This document shows positions 1-6,796 of a stretch of DNA of 15,100 bases, one piece after another. The notes below the pieces were generated by a model, which saw only the letters and a list, made by a program, of their open reading frames with translations, searched no databases and had not been told where the DNA came from. A program made the translations under genes and the position numbers. Source of the stretch: Clostridia bacterium. Its GTDB lineage: Bacteria > Bacillota > Clostridia > Monoglobales > Monoglobaceae. The stretch lies in the NCBI GenBank assembly GCA_900769795.1, contig CAAGHZ010000071.1, forward strand, positions 1 to 15,100, written 5' to 3'. Within the stretch, counting starts at the first letter, position 1; each line of letters begins with the position of its first letter.

Positions 1-80
1 ATCCTTCTTCAAGAGAGAAGATTGAAATTGCAGCACCGTTGCCGATGGATATTAAAGAACTTATAGATTATAAGGAATGA
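1..80 (+). CDS. 3' end of an unidentified gene (partial)
   Basis: Reading codons from base 3, an open frame of 25 residues runs into a TGA at 78-80; its 5' part lies outside the window. The visible tail contains the stretch EIAAPLPMDIKELIDYKE, which I do not recognise as any family. The next gene starts one or seven bases after this stop, and its ribosome-binding site (AAGGA, 72-76) lies inside this frame. That tight spacing suggests the two genes are co-transcribed, and that this really is a coding end rather than chance. No function can be given from 25 residues. Confidence 0.5.
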   Translation, partial: PSSREKIEIAAPLPMDIKELIDYKE

Positions 81-81
81 T

Positions 82-672
82 GTGCTTATGTCAAAGAAGA
101 ATGAAAAGAATACAAGAGGCAAAATAATAAATGCTGCGTGGGATTTGTTCTATGAGCAAGGTTATGAGGATACAACAGTAGAGGAAATAATAGAAAAGTC
201 CGGAACGTCAAAGGGGTCTTTTTATCATTATTTTGAAGGTAAGGATGCACTTCTCGGGTCGCTTTCTTACATTTTTGATGAGGAATATCTAAAATTAAAG
301 GACGAGATGCCGGAATCTATGTCGTCTTTTGAAAAATTACTATACCTCAATGGTGAACTTTTTGCTGTGATAGAGGATAGAATAGATATTGACCTTTTGA
401 CAAGGCTTTATTCAACTCAACTTATTACAAAAGGAGAAAAGCATCTTCTTGACAACAAGCGACCGTACTATAAATTGCTCAGGACAATCGTCTCGGACGG
501 ACAGAAAAACGGTGAGATTACAAGTGAGATGACGGTGAACGAAATCGTAAAGCTCTATGCTATAAGCGAGAGAGCGCTTATATACGACTGGTGTCTCAGT
601 GGTGGTGAATATTCTCTCAGAAGTTATGCAAAGAGGGTTATGCCTATGTTTTTGTCGGAAATTCGTCTGTAA
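82..672 (+). CDS. TetR/AcrR family transcriptional regulator
   Basis: A 196-residue DNA-binding regulator of the usual TetR length (about 190-210). The N-terminal helix-turn-helix spans residues 13-58, with TTVEEIIEKSGTSKGSFYHYF as its core; the recognition helix is around TSKGSFYHYF (42-51). The rest is an all-helical ligand-binding and dimer domain with no recognisable ligand signature. The start is either GTG at 82 (AAGGA at 72-76, 5-base spacing) or ATG at 88 (11-base spacing, protein beginning MSKK); the spacing mildly favours 82. It follows the upstream gene by one base, so it is probably in that operon. The next gene downstream is a putP-like symporter with a large inverted repeat at its promoter, which makes that promoter a possible target. 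This is inference; family members often repress transporters or their own operon. Confidence 0.9.
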   Translation: MLMSKKNEKNTRGKIINAAWDLFYEQGYEDTTVEEIIEKSGTSKGSFYHYFEGKDALLGSLSYIFDEEYLKLKDEMPESMSSFEKLLYLNGELFAVIEDRIDIDLLTRLYSTQLITKGEKHLLDNKRPYYKLLRTIVSDGQKNGEITSEMTVNEIVKLYAISERALIYDWCLSGGEYSLRSYAKRVMPMFLSEIRL

Positions 673-718
673 AATCGTCTTTTTAAAAATTCAAGTAAAT
701 AAAGAGATATTTAAAAAT

Positions 719-770
719 ATAGAGAACTTAGTATAGAATACGGTCTGTACTTAGTTCTCTATTGATTTTT
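719..770 (+). terminator. Terminator-like hairpin after the TetR gene (or operator)
   Basis: The arms ATAGAGAACT (719-728) and AGTTCTCTAT (753-762) pair perfectly over 10 bp. After one mismatch, AGTA (730-733) pairs with TACT (748-751), leaving a 14-base loop. The hairpin is followed by TGATTTTT (763-770), a modest T-run, so it can act as an intrinsic terminator for the TetR operon. The arms are AT-rich, the T-run is interrupted, and the right arm ends inside the -35 box of the next promoter. It could therefore instead, or also, be a regulator binding site. Confidence 0.6.
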
Positions 771-790
771 GTAAAAATATGTGATATAAT
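762..790 (+). promoter_or_regulatory. Sigma-A type promoter for the PutP-like symporter
   Basis: The -35 box is TTGATT (762-767). A 17-base spacer leads to a perfect TATAAT -10 box (785-790), with an extended -10 TG at 782-783. Predicted transcription starts near 797 and gives a leader of about 35 bases. AGGAG (816-820) provides the ribosome-binding site. The -35 box overlaps the right arm of the upstream inverted repeat by one base. Confidence 0.8.
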
Positions 791-831
791 GCTATTTATG
801 CAATAAATAACACAAAGGAGAATGAGAATAT

Positions 832-2367
832 ATGGATATTTTTGCATTTGTTTTATATTTTGTAGCAATGGTAGCTATAGGGGTTTTCTTTTTTGTAAGA
901 TCAAAGGTGATAACAGAAAAGGATTACTTCCTTGGCGGTCGTGCAATGGGTCCTTGGGTTACAGCGATGAGTGCTCAGGCATCAGATATGAGTGCTTGGC
1001 TGTTGATGGGTCTTCCCGGAAGCATTCTTGCTTTTGGTTTTGGACAGGCGTGGATTGGTATTGGTCTTGCAATCGGCACGGCTGCAAACTGGATTTTGGT
1101 TGCTAAGAGACTTCGTAAGTTTTCAAGAGCGGCAGGTGATTCTATCACACTTCCTCAGTATCTTTCAAATCGTTTTGCAACAAAGAGTCATGTATTGAGT
1201 ATTATCTGTGCTATCGTATTTCTTGTTTGCTTTACTATTTACGTTGCATCTGCATTCGTTGCAGGCTCGGATGTATTTACAACTCTTGTACCGACTCTTG
1301 ATCCGATGATTGCTATGATTATATTTGCTGCAATCGTAATCGTGTATACATTCCTTGGCGGATTTAATGCGGTTTGCTGGACAGACTTCTTCCAGGGTCT
1401 TTTGATGATTGCTGCACTTTTGATTGTGCCGATTGTTATCGGATTTACAAGAAATCTTGACCCGACGGCGCTTACAACAGTATATCACGGACCTGATGGA
1501 GAAGAGTTTAAATTTGTTTCAACCTTCTTTAATGCAAGTTGGCAAGATGTTTTATCAGGTCTTGGATGGGGTCTTGGATACTTTGGTATGCCTCACATTA
1601 TCGTAAGATTTATGGCTATTGAAAAACCATCAATGGTTAAAAAGTCAGCTACAGTTGCAATTATTTGGGTTGTACTCTCTCTTGCTGCTGCGATAATGAT
1701 TGCATATCTTGGCAGAATGTTTGTATACTCAAATGGTACGGACTTATCTGAAGTATTACTCTCTGAGGGTAAGCAGTCTTTGATATTTGTTGAACTTGCA
1801 CGTGATGTTTTCCCTGCGTTTATTGCAGGTCTCTTGCTTGCAGCGATTATTGCGGCATCTATGTCAACTGCTGACTCTCAGTTGCTCGTTGCGGCATCAT
1901 CCTTCTCAAGTGACCTTTATAAGCCTATAATCAGAAAGAATGCATCAAACAAGGAAATGCTCTGGGTAAGCCGTCTGGTCGTTGTTGCTATTGCAATTGT
2001 TGCTTTCTTTATTGCAAGCAGTAAAGGTAAAGCAGCACAGGCTATTATGGATCTTGTATCTAATGCATGGGGAATTTTCGGTGCGGCATTTGGCCCTGCA
2101 GTATTGCTTTCACTTTTCTGGAAGAGATTTACATACAAAGGTGCGGTTGCCGGTATTATAGTTGGTGCTCTTGTTGATATGCTTTGGTTGTGGCTCCCTG
2201 TTTCAGGCGGACTTACACTGACTGCTATCACGGGAGTGTATGAGATAATCCCCGGATTTATAATTGGTGCAATTGCTGCTATTGTAGTTACTTTAATTGA
2301 TAAAGCACCATCAAAGGAAGTAGTTGAGATTTTTGAAAAAGCTACAGACAACAGCATTGACGATTAG
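832..2367 (+). CDS. putP: Sodium/proline symporter (PutP type, SSS family)
   Basis: This is a 511-residue inner-membrane sodium:solute symporter, close to the roughly 500 residues of E. coli PutP. It imports L-proline coupled to Na+. The sequence is strongly hydrophobic throughout, consistent with about 13 membrane helices. PutP-specific stretches include DYFLGGRAMGPWVTAMSA (31-48) and ASDMSAWLLMGLPGS (50-64). D52 and S54 correspond to D55 and S57 of E. coli PutP, which act in Na+ and substrate binding. A second match is MSTADSQLLVAASSFSSDLY (344-363), the counterpart of the sodium-binding helix containing S340/T341 in E. coli. The start is ATG at 832, with AGGAG 11 bases upstream; an earlier ATG at 822 is in another frame. 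The gene is monocistronic, with its own promoter and terminator. Proline is the likeliest substrate, but related symporters can carry other amino acids. Confidence 0.93.
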   Translation: MDIFAFVLYFVAMVAIGVFFFVRSKVITEKDYFLGGRAMGPWVTAMSAQASDMSAWLLMGLPGSILAFGFGQAWIGIGLAIGTAANWILVAKRLRKFSRAAGDSITLPQYLSNRFATKSHVLSIICAIVFLVCFTIYVASAFVAGSDVFTTLVPTLDPMIAMIIFAAIVIVYTFLGGFNAVCWTDFFQGLLMIAALLIVPIVIGFTRNLDPTALTTVYHGPDGEEFKFVSTFFNASWQDVLSGLGWGLGYFGMPHIIVRFMAIEKPSMVKKSATVAIIWVVLSLAAAIMIAYLGRMFVYSNGTDLSEVLLSEGKQSLIFVELARDVFPAFIAGLLLAAIIAASMSTADSQLLVAASSFSSDLYKPIIRKNASNKEMLWVSRLVVVAIAIVAFFIASSKGKAAQAIMDLVSNAWGIFGAAFGPAVLLSLFWKRFTYKGAVAGIIVGALVDMLWLWLPVSGGLTLTAITGVYEIIPGFIIGAIAAIVVTLIDKAPSKEVVEIFEKATDNSIDD

Positions 2368-2375
2368 TTAAAAAT

Positions 2376-2411
2376 AAAATGGCAATCTATTATAAATAGA
2401 TTGCCATTTTT
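2376..2411 (+). terminator. Strong intrinsic terminator after putP
   Basis: The arms AAAATGGCAATCTAT (2376-2390) and ATAGATTGCCATTTT (2396-2410) form a perfect 15-bp stem around a TATAA loop. The right arm ends in a run of five T residues (2407-2411). The stem starts 8 bases after the putP stop codon. The flanking A-run would let it also work in the opposite direction. Confidence 0.9.
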
Positions 2412-2429
2412 ATTACAAGATGATATAAT
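2401..2429 (+). promoter_or_regulatory. Sigma-A type promoter for the 2512-5418 gene cluster
   Basis: TTGCCA (2401-2406) serves as the -35 box, followed by a 17-base spacer and a perfect TATAAT (2424-2429) with an extended TG at 2421-2422. The -35 box lies inside the right arm of the putP terminator, so the two elements are interlocked. The expected start of transcription is near 2436, within the inverted repeat at 2430-2450. Confidence 0.78.
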
Positions 2430-2450
2430 GATTTTATCGTAGATAAAATC
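2430..2450. promoter_or_regulatory. Perfect inverted repeat over the predicted +1: candidate operator
   Basis: The arms GATTTTATC (2430-2438) and GATAAAATC (2442-2450) are exact reverse complements separated by GTA. The repeat begins directly after the -10 box and covers the expected start of transcription, which is the classic position for a repressor site. A three-base loop and no following T-run make a terminator unlikely. The binding protein is unknown; the 21-bp size suits a dimeric repressor. A hairpin at the very 5' end of the mRNA that affects stability is the main alternative. Confidence 0.5.
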
Positions 2451-2511
2451 GATGAATAGTGAAAAAGAACAATGAAAAATTAAGGAACAAATACAACGCA
2501 GGAGGATAAAT

Positions 2512-3312
2512 ATGGCTTGTAATATTCACCCTTGGGAAGGGTATGTAAAACCTTTTAAAATTTTTGGAAATCTTTATTTTGTAGGGACGATTCCTGCCTC
2601 TACACATTTAATCGATACCGGAAGCGGCCTTATCGTTATAGATCCGGGATACCCACAGACTCTTTATCTTGTGATAAACAATATATGTGAACTCGGATTT
2701 AAAATCAAAGATATAAAATATATAGTAACAACCCACGGACATTATGATCACCTTGGTGCGGCAAGAGCGTTGAAGGAACTGACAGGTGCAGAAATTTTCA
2801 TAGGAAAAGAAGATGTTTCGTATGCAAACGGAACCGAGGATTTAACATGGGCAAAAGAGGTTGGAACAGAGTATTATGAGGCCTTTGAGCCTGATGTTTT
2901 AATTTCAAACAATGATGTAATAGAGTTGGGCAACACAAAGATTTTATGCGTGGATGCACCGGGACACACTCCGGGCACAAAAGCATTCTTCTTTAACGTA
3001 ACTGATGGAAAAACAACGTTAAGGGCGGCAATGCACGGAGGAGTCGGCATGAATTCAATGCGTAGGAGTTTCCTTGATAAGTATGGCCTCTCTACCGATA
3101 CAAGAGAAAAGTTTGTTCCTGCAATTGAAAGTTTCATAGATGAAAAGGTTGATATTTTATTGGGTAATCATGTTGATAACAATGATACTGTAGGTAAGGG
3201 CAGCAGAATTACCGAGGATTTTAATCCTTTTATAGATGATACAGCGTGGAAAAGTTTTCTTACCAATAAGATAAATGAATATTATGATATGGTAAAAGAG
3301 GAACGGGTTTAA
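2512..3312 (+). CDS. Metallo-beta-lactamase-fold hydrolase, subclass B3-like
   Basis: This 266-residue cytoplasmic metallo-hydrolase shows all six expected zinc ligands: H75, H77, D79 and H80 in THGHYDHLG, H152 in APGHTPGT, and H220 in LLGNHVDNN. The layout, including the N-terminal PFKIFGNLYFVG, the GHTPG turn and the late histidine, resembles subclass B3 metallo-beta-lactamases. No signal peptide is visible, whereas true B3 lactamases of Gram-negative bacteria are periplasmic, so a role against beta-lactams is doubtful. The substrate is unknown; family members also act on lactones, thioesters and phosphodiesters. The start is ATG at 2512 with AGGAGG 6 bases upstream. It is the first gene after a strong promoter and candidate operator, and a DUF896 gene follows after 34 bases. 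Confidence 0.85.
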   Translation: MACNIHPWEGYVKPFKIFGNLYFVGTIPASTHLIDTGSGLIVIDPGYPQTLYLVINNICELGFKIKDIKYIVTTHGHYDHLGAARALKELTGAEIFIGKEDVSYANGTEDLTWAKEVGTEYYEAFEPDVLISNNDVIELGNTKILCVDAPGHTPGTKAFFFNVTDGKTTLRAAMHGGVGMNSMRRSFLDKYGLSTDTREKFVPAIESFIDEKVDILLGNHVDNNDTVGKGSRITEDFNPFIDDTAWKSFLTNKINEYYDMVKEERV

Positions 3313-3346
3313 AGGGTAATAAATTCGAAGTTTAAGGAGAGAACAA

Positions 3347-3547
3347 ATGGATAAGAAGATGATTGAGCGCATAAATCAACTTGCAAAAAAATCAAGAGAA
3401 GAGGGGCTTACTCCCAAAGAGTTGATTGAGCAGAAAAAACTGAGAGAGGAATACATAGCGGCGTTTAGAGGAAACCTGGAAAAACAACTTGATAACATCG
3501 ATATTGTAGGTCCTGACGGCGAAAAGAGACCACTTAAGAAGAGATAG
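3347..3547 (+). CDS. DUF896 (YnzC/UPF0291) family small protein
   Basis: A 66-residue charged helical protein typical of the DUF896 family, close to B. subtilis YnzC (about 77 residues). The recognisable pattern is an N-terminal helical hairpin, RINQLAKKSREEGLTPKEL (9-27), then EQKKLREEYIAAFRGNLEKQ (28-47), then IVGPDGEKRPLKK near the C-terminus. The molecular function is not known. In B. subtilis, ynzC lies in the LexA-controlled yneA-yneB-ynzC operon, but here none of those partners is present. AAGGAGAG upstream gives a good ribosome-binding site. It sits between the B3-like hydrolase and the ferritin-VIT gene, all in one direction with short gaps, so co-transcription is likely. Confidence 0.88.
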   Translation: MDKKMIERINQLAKKSREEGLTPKELIEQKKLREEYIAAFRGNLEKQLDNIDIVGPDGEKRPLKKR

Positions 3548-3568
3548 CCGTCTTGTAAATTAATGTAT

Positions 3569-3576
3569 AAAGGTGA
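3569..3576 (+). promoter_or_regulatory. Ribosome-binding site that sets the ferritin-VIT start
   Basis: AAAGGTGA lies 5 bases before ATG at 3582. The in-frame GTG at 3573 falls inside this site and so cannot be its start. This places the true start at 3582. Confidence 0.75.
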
Positions 3577-3581
3577 TAGCC

Positions 3582-4463
3582 ATGGAAAAAAACTTATCAA
3601 AAAAAGCGATTGAAATTATTAGAAAAATGCAGCAAAACGAGCTTACAGAAAGTGTTATCTACAAGGAAATAGCAAAGTTTGCAAAGGGAGAAGAAAATAA
3701 AGAAACCTTGCTTCGTCTCTCTGCTGAAGAAAAATCGCACTATGAAATCTGGAAAAGTTATACCGGTGTTGAGTTAAAGCCGGAGAAGTTTAAGGTGCTG
3801 AAGTACAAGATGATTGCCTGCATCTTTGGATTTACCTTCGCTGTTAAACTGATGGAAAATGGAGAAGAAGCATCTAAAAAAGAATACGATATAATCACTG
3901 AAGAAGTAGAAGAGAGTGTAAGGATAAAAGAGCAGGAAGAAGAACATGAGGCAGCACTTCTTGAGATGCTTGACGAAGAAAGACTTCGCTATGTCGGAAG
4001 TATGGTTTTGGGAATGAATGACGCATTGGTAGAACTGACAGGTTCGCTTGCTGGTTTTACCTTTGCCATGCAAAACACACGGCTGATTGCTCTCTCGGGA
4101 TTGATTATGGGTATTTCTGCAACATTTTCCATGGCATCGAGTGAATTTCTCGCGGCAAAAAGCGAAGGGAGAACAGATGCACTGAAATCATGCAGTTATA
4201 CAGGAATTGCGTATTTAATAACAGTTGCGCTTCTTATTTTCCCATACCTTATTTTAGATAACCGAAGTTATATACCGGCACTGTTTTTAATGATAGCGAT
4301 TGTAATATTTATTATCGCCGGATTTACATATTATATTTCTGTTGCCAAAGGCGAGAAGTTCAGACCAAGGTTTTTAGAAATGTTGTTTATAAGTATTGGT
4401 GTGGCAGTTGTATCATTTATTGTAGGTATAATTGCAAAGCGTTTTTTAGGCGTTGATCTTTAA
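3582..4463 (+). CDS. Ferritin-like/VIT1-CCC1 fusion membrane protein (probable iron or manganese exporter)
   Basis: A 293-residue two-domain protein. Residues 1-125 form a rubrerythrin/ferritin-like four-helix bundle with a full di-iron ligand set: a glutamate in helix 1 (E20 or E23), E50-x-x-H53, E92, and E119-x-x-H122. Residues 135-293 form a VIT1/CCC1 transporter domain with about five hydrophobic helices. It includes GMNDALVELTGSLAGF and SMASSEFLAAKSE, which correspond to the metal-path helices of VIT1. Bacterial proteins of this design, such as MbfA of alpha-proteobacteria, export iron and protect against peroxide; by family, it would move Fe2+ (or Mn2+) out of the cytosol. The substrate here is inferred. 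The start at 3582 is chosen from its ribosome-binding site. The gene lies 28 bases upstream of the sugar kinase in the same cluster. Confidence 0.88.
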   Translation: MEKNLSKKAIEIIRKMQQNELTESVIYKEIAKFAKGEENKETLLRLSAEEKSHYEIWKSYTGVELKPEKFKVLKYKMIACIFGFTFAVKLMENGEEASKKEYDIITEEVEESVRIKEQEEEHEAALLEMLDEERLRYVGSMVLGMNDALVELTGSLAGFTFAMQNTRLIALSGLIMGISATFSMASSEFLAAKSEGRTDALKSCSYTGIAYLITVALLIFPYLILDNRSYIPALFLMIAIVIFIIAGFTYYISVAKGEKFRPRFLEMLFISIGVAVVSFIVGIIAKRFLGVDL

Positions 4464-4491
4464 AGATTTAAAAACATAGAAGGAGAACACT

Positions 4492-5418
4492 ATGATTTTA
4501 ACAGTGACGGCAAATCCTACAATAGACAGAGTGTATTTTGTGGATGGTTTTGAAATTGGTAATGTATACAGAGTCGGGGGTGCATCCTGTTCTGCAGGAG
4601 GAAAAGGCATCAACGTAGCGCGTGTAGCGCATATTATGGGATGCGAAACTGCGGCGATGGGGTTTGTCGGCGGATATGCAGGGGCTTTTATTAAAGATGA
4701 GGTAGAAAAGCAGGGTATAAAAAATCTCTTCACAGATATAAAAGGAGAGACACGCACCAACGTAAATATCTCGGATAAAAGCGGAAAATCGGGAGAACTG
4801 CTTGAATATGGACCTGAAATAACAATTGAGGAAAGAGAAGAGTTCATAAAGGATTTTTCTGCAAATGTTGACAAGTTTAATATAATTTGTGTGTCCGGTA
4901 GTCTTCCACGGGGGTTGACAAGTGATTTTTATAAAGAACTTGTTTGTATCGCAAAAGAAAAAGGAAAGAAAATTATTGTAGATACAAGCGGAAATACACT
5001 TAAAGAAGTGCTCTCGGCAAAGCCTTATATGGTTAAGCCAAATAGTGATGAGGTCGCTGCTCTTATGCACATGGAAATAAAAACAGATGAAGAAATAAAG
5101 AATGCATTGTTATATCTTTATGAAGAAGGAGTTGAAGTGCCTTTTATATCACTGGGCGGCGAGGGTGCGGCTGCAATGACAAGGGATGGATTTTATAAAT
5201 TCTTACCCCCGGAGGTAACTGTTATAAATGCGGTAGGCTCAGGCGACTGTGCTGTTGCAGGACTCGCATCGGGGCTTGATATGGGATACGATATAATAGA
5301 TTCGCTAAGGCTTGCGATGGCGGCCGGAGCGGCAAATACACAGTTCGAGCAGACAGGGATTGTAACGCGTGAACTCGTAGATAAATTTGTTGATGAAGTT
5401 CTTGTAAAAAAGATGTAA
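4492..5418 (+). CDS. pfkB: 1-phosphofructokinase family hexose kinase (PfkB superfamily)
   Basis: A 308-residue ribokinase-fold sugar-phosphate kinase of the usual length for FruK/LacC enzymes. Visible motifs are TANPTIDR (6-13), the sugar-binding GGKGINVARVA near residues 36-46, and the ATP/anion-hole motif GSGDCAVAG (249-257) with catalytic base D252. The family phosphorylates fructose-1-phosphate or tagatose-6-phosphate at the expense of ATP. No fructose PTS, fructose repressor or tagatose genes lie nearby, so the substrate cannot be settled from context; 1-phosphofructokinase is the default. Cys253 stands where Ser or Ala is more common, which is unlikely to affect catalysis. It is the last gene of the 2512-5418 run, preceded by AAGGAG. 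Confidence 0.87.
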   Translation: MILTVTANPTIDRVYFVDGFEIGNVYRVGGASCSAGGKGINVARVAHIMGCETAAMGFVGGYAGAFIKDEVEKQGIKNLFTDIKGETRTNVNISDKSGKSGELLEYGPEITIEEREEFIKDFSANVDKFNIICVSGSLPRGLTSDFYKELVCIAKEKGKKIIVDTSGNTLKEVLSAKPYMVKPNSDEVAALMHMEIKTDEEIKNALLYLYEEGVEVPFISLGGEGAAAMTRDGFYKFLPPEVTVINAVGSGDCAVAGLASGLDMGYDIIDSLRLAMAAGAANTQFEQTGIVTRELVDKFVDEVLVKKM

Positions 5419-5426
5419 AATTTTAT

Positions 5427-5455
5427 TTGACATAACACAAATTGTAATGTAAACT
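5427..5455 (+). promoter_or_regulatory. Possible promoter for the DUF1015 gene cluster
   Basis: A perfect -35 box TTGACA (5427-5432) is followed after 17 bases by TAAACT (5450-5455), which matches four of six -10 positions. A perfect TATAAT also occurs at 5459-5464, but at 26 bases it is too far from this -35 box. No terminator hairpin is visible between the kinase stop and this site, so transcription may also run through from upstream. Confidence 0.5.
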
Positions 5456-5499
5456 AAATATAATGAGATAAATATATAGCCAAAGAGAGGTAATGGCAG

Positions 5500-6771
5500 A
5501 TGACATTTAATAGAGCGGATATTCTCTTACCGAAATTTTCGACAGATAGTGAAGAAATGAAGAAGTGGAGCACAGTTGCCTGTGATCAGTATACATCTGA
5601 GCCTGAGTACTGGAATGCAGTTTCTGCTTATGTAGGAGACGCAGCATCTACACTTAAAATTACTGTGCCGGAGATTTACTTAAACGACGCAGATATAGAA
5701 GACAGAATTAAAGAAACTAATTCTGTTATGAAGCAGTATATGAATGAAAATATCTTTGCAGAATATAAAGATACATATGTGTTTGTTGAGAGAACTTTGG
5801 CAAACGGCGCAAAAAGGCTTGGTGTGGTTGGTGTGGTTGACCTTGAGGATTATGATTTTTCGGCAGACTCTCAGTCTAAAATCAGGGCGACCGAGGGTAC
5901 TGTTATATCAAGAATTCCTCCCCGTCTTAAAGTGCGCTCTGATGCGACGGTTGAACTTCCGCATATTATGCTTTTGATTGACGATGATAAATGTGATATT
6001 ATAGAATCAAACGCAGATGTGACAGACAGTTTTGAAAAACTCTATGATTTTGATTTGATGCAGAATTCAGGTCATATAAAGGGCTATAAAATGTCAGAGG
6101 ATGCGTGTCGCAGACTCGATGAAAAACTTGCTCATCTTGGCGAGCAGGATGTGTTTGATAACAAATATAATGTAAAAGGCAAATCCCCCCTTGTGTTTGC
6201 TATGGGTGACGGAAACCATTCTCTTGCAACGGCAAAGACTCATTATGAGAATTTAAAAGCGGAAATAGGCGATGATGCTGCAAAGGCGTCTAAAGCCAGA
6301 TATGCTCTTTGTGAACTTGTTAACCTCCACGATAAATCTCTTGTGTTTGAAGCAATACACAGAGTGATTTTCGGATTGAGCGGAGAAGAATTTCTCAAAA
6401 AGTTTGAGAAAGAATATGATGTAAGTTACAACGGTGATGATAATGGCCAGCACTTTGTGTTTGTATGCGGAGGAGAGGCTAAGACAGTTGTAGTTAAAAA
6501 TTCAAAAGAGTATCTTACTGTTGCAACAGTACAGAAATTTATTGATGGTTACATAGCAGAAAACGGCGGCGAGGTAGACTATATCCACGGAGAAGATGTT
6601 GTGCAAAAACTATGTGCTGATTCGTCTAACTTCGGAATTATTTTTGATGCTATGGATAAGTCTGATTTATATAAGTCTGTTATTTTAGACGGTGCTCTGC
6701 CGAGAAAAACTTTCTCGATGGGAGATGCTTGTGATAAGAGATTTTATCTTGAAGCAAGAGGGATAAAATAG
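5500..6771 (+). CDS. DUF1015 family protein
   Basis: A 423-residue soluble protein of the DUF1015 family, full length. It shows the family's N-terminal block (ADILLPKFSTDSEEMKKWST, then VACDQYTSEPEYW) and the central motif MGDGNHSLATAK with D237, N239 and H240. Many members carry DGHHR at this place; the DGNHS form seen here is, from memory, common in clostridial homologues. The function is unproven. The DGHHR-like motif recalls ParB/Srx-fold free-serine kinases (SerK, SbnI), and DUF1015 genes often sit beside serine-biosynthesis genes in anaerobes, but no serA or serC is present here. Both links are recalled, not tested. The start is ATG at 5500 with AGAGAGG nine bases upstream. The UlaG-like gene follows after 25 bases. 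Confidence 0.85.
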   Translation: MTFNRADILLPKFSTDSEEMKKWSTVACDQYTSEPEYWNAVSAYVGDAASTLKITVPEIYLNDADIEDRIKETNSVMKQYMNENIFAEYKDTYVFVERTLANGAKRLGVVGVVDLEDYDFSADSQSKIRATEGTVISRIPPRLKVRSDATVELPHIMLLIDDDKCDIIESNADVTDSFEKLYDFDLMQNSGHIKGYKMSEDACRRLDEKLAHLGEQDVFDNKYNVKGKSPLVFAMGDGNHSLATAKTHYENLKAEIGDDAAKASKARYALCELVNLHDKSLVFEAIHRVIFGLSGEEFLKKFEKEYDVSYNGDDNGQHFVFVCGGEAKTVVVKNSKEYLTVATVQKFIDGYIAENGGEVDYIHGEDVVQKLCADSSNFGIIFDAMDKSDLYKSVILDGALPRKTFSMGDACDKRFYLEARGIK

Positions 6772-6796
6772 TCACGCACACAGGAGGAAAAGAAGA

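Noticed and set aside
1917..2357. 146-residue minus-strand open frame opposite putP
   Set aside because: It lies wholly within the symporter gene and its low-complexity hydrophobic translation mirrors the membrane helices. There is no ribosome-binding site or promoter for it.
3573..3581. GTG start for the ferritin-VIT gene, adding three residues
   Set aside because: The GTG lies inside the AAAGGTGA ribosome-binding site that serves the ATG at 3582.
4446..4874. 142-residue minus-strand open frame spanning the ferritin-VIT/kinase junction
   Set aside because: It is serine/proline-rich shadow sequence crossing an intergenic ribosome-binding site. No conserved motif is visible.
4498..5070. 190-residue minus-strand open frame opposite the PfkB kinase
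   Set aside because: It is fully antisense to a well-conserved kinase. Its translation is rich in Cys, His and Phe with no family pattern, typical of a shadow frame.
5419..5499. Terminator or riboswitch between the kinase and DUF1015 genes
   Set aside because: Only short weak repeats such as ATTTG/CAAAT are present, with no stable stem or T-run.
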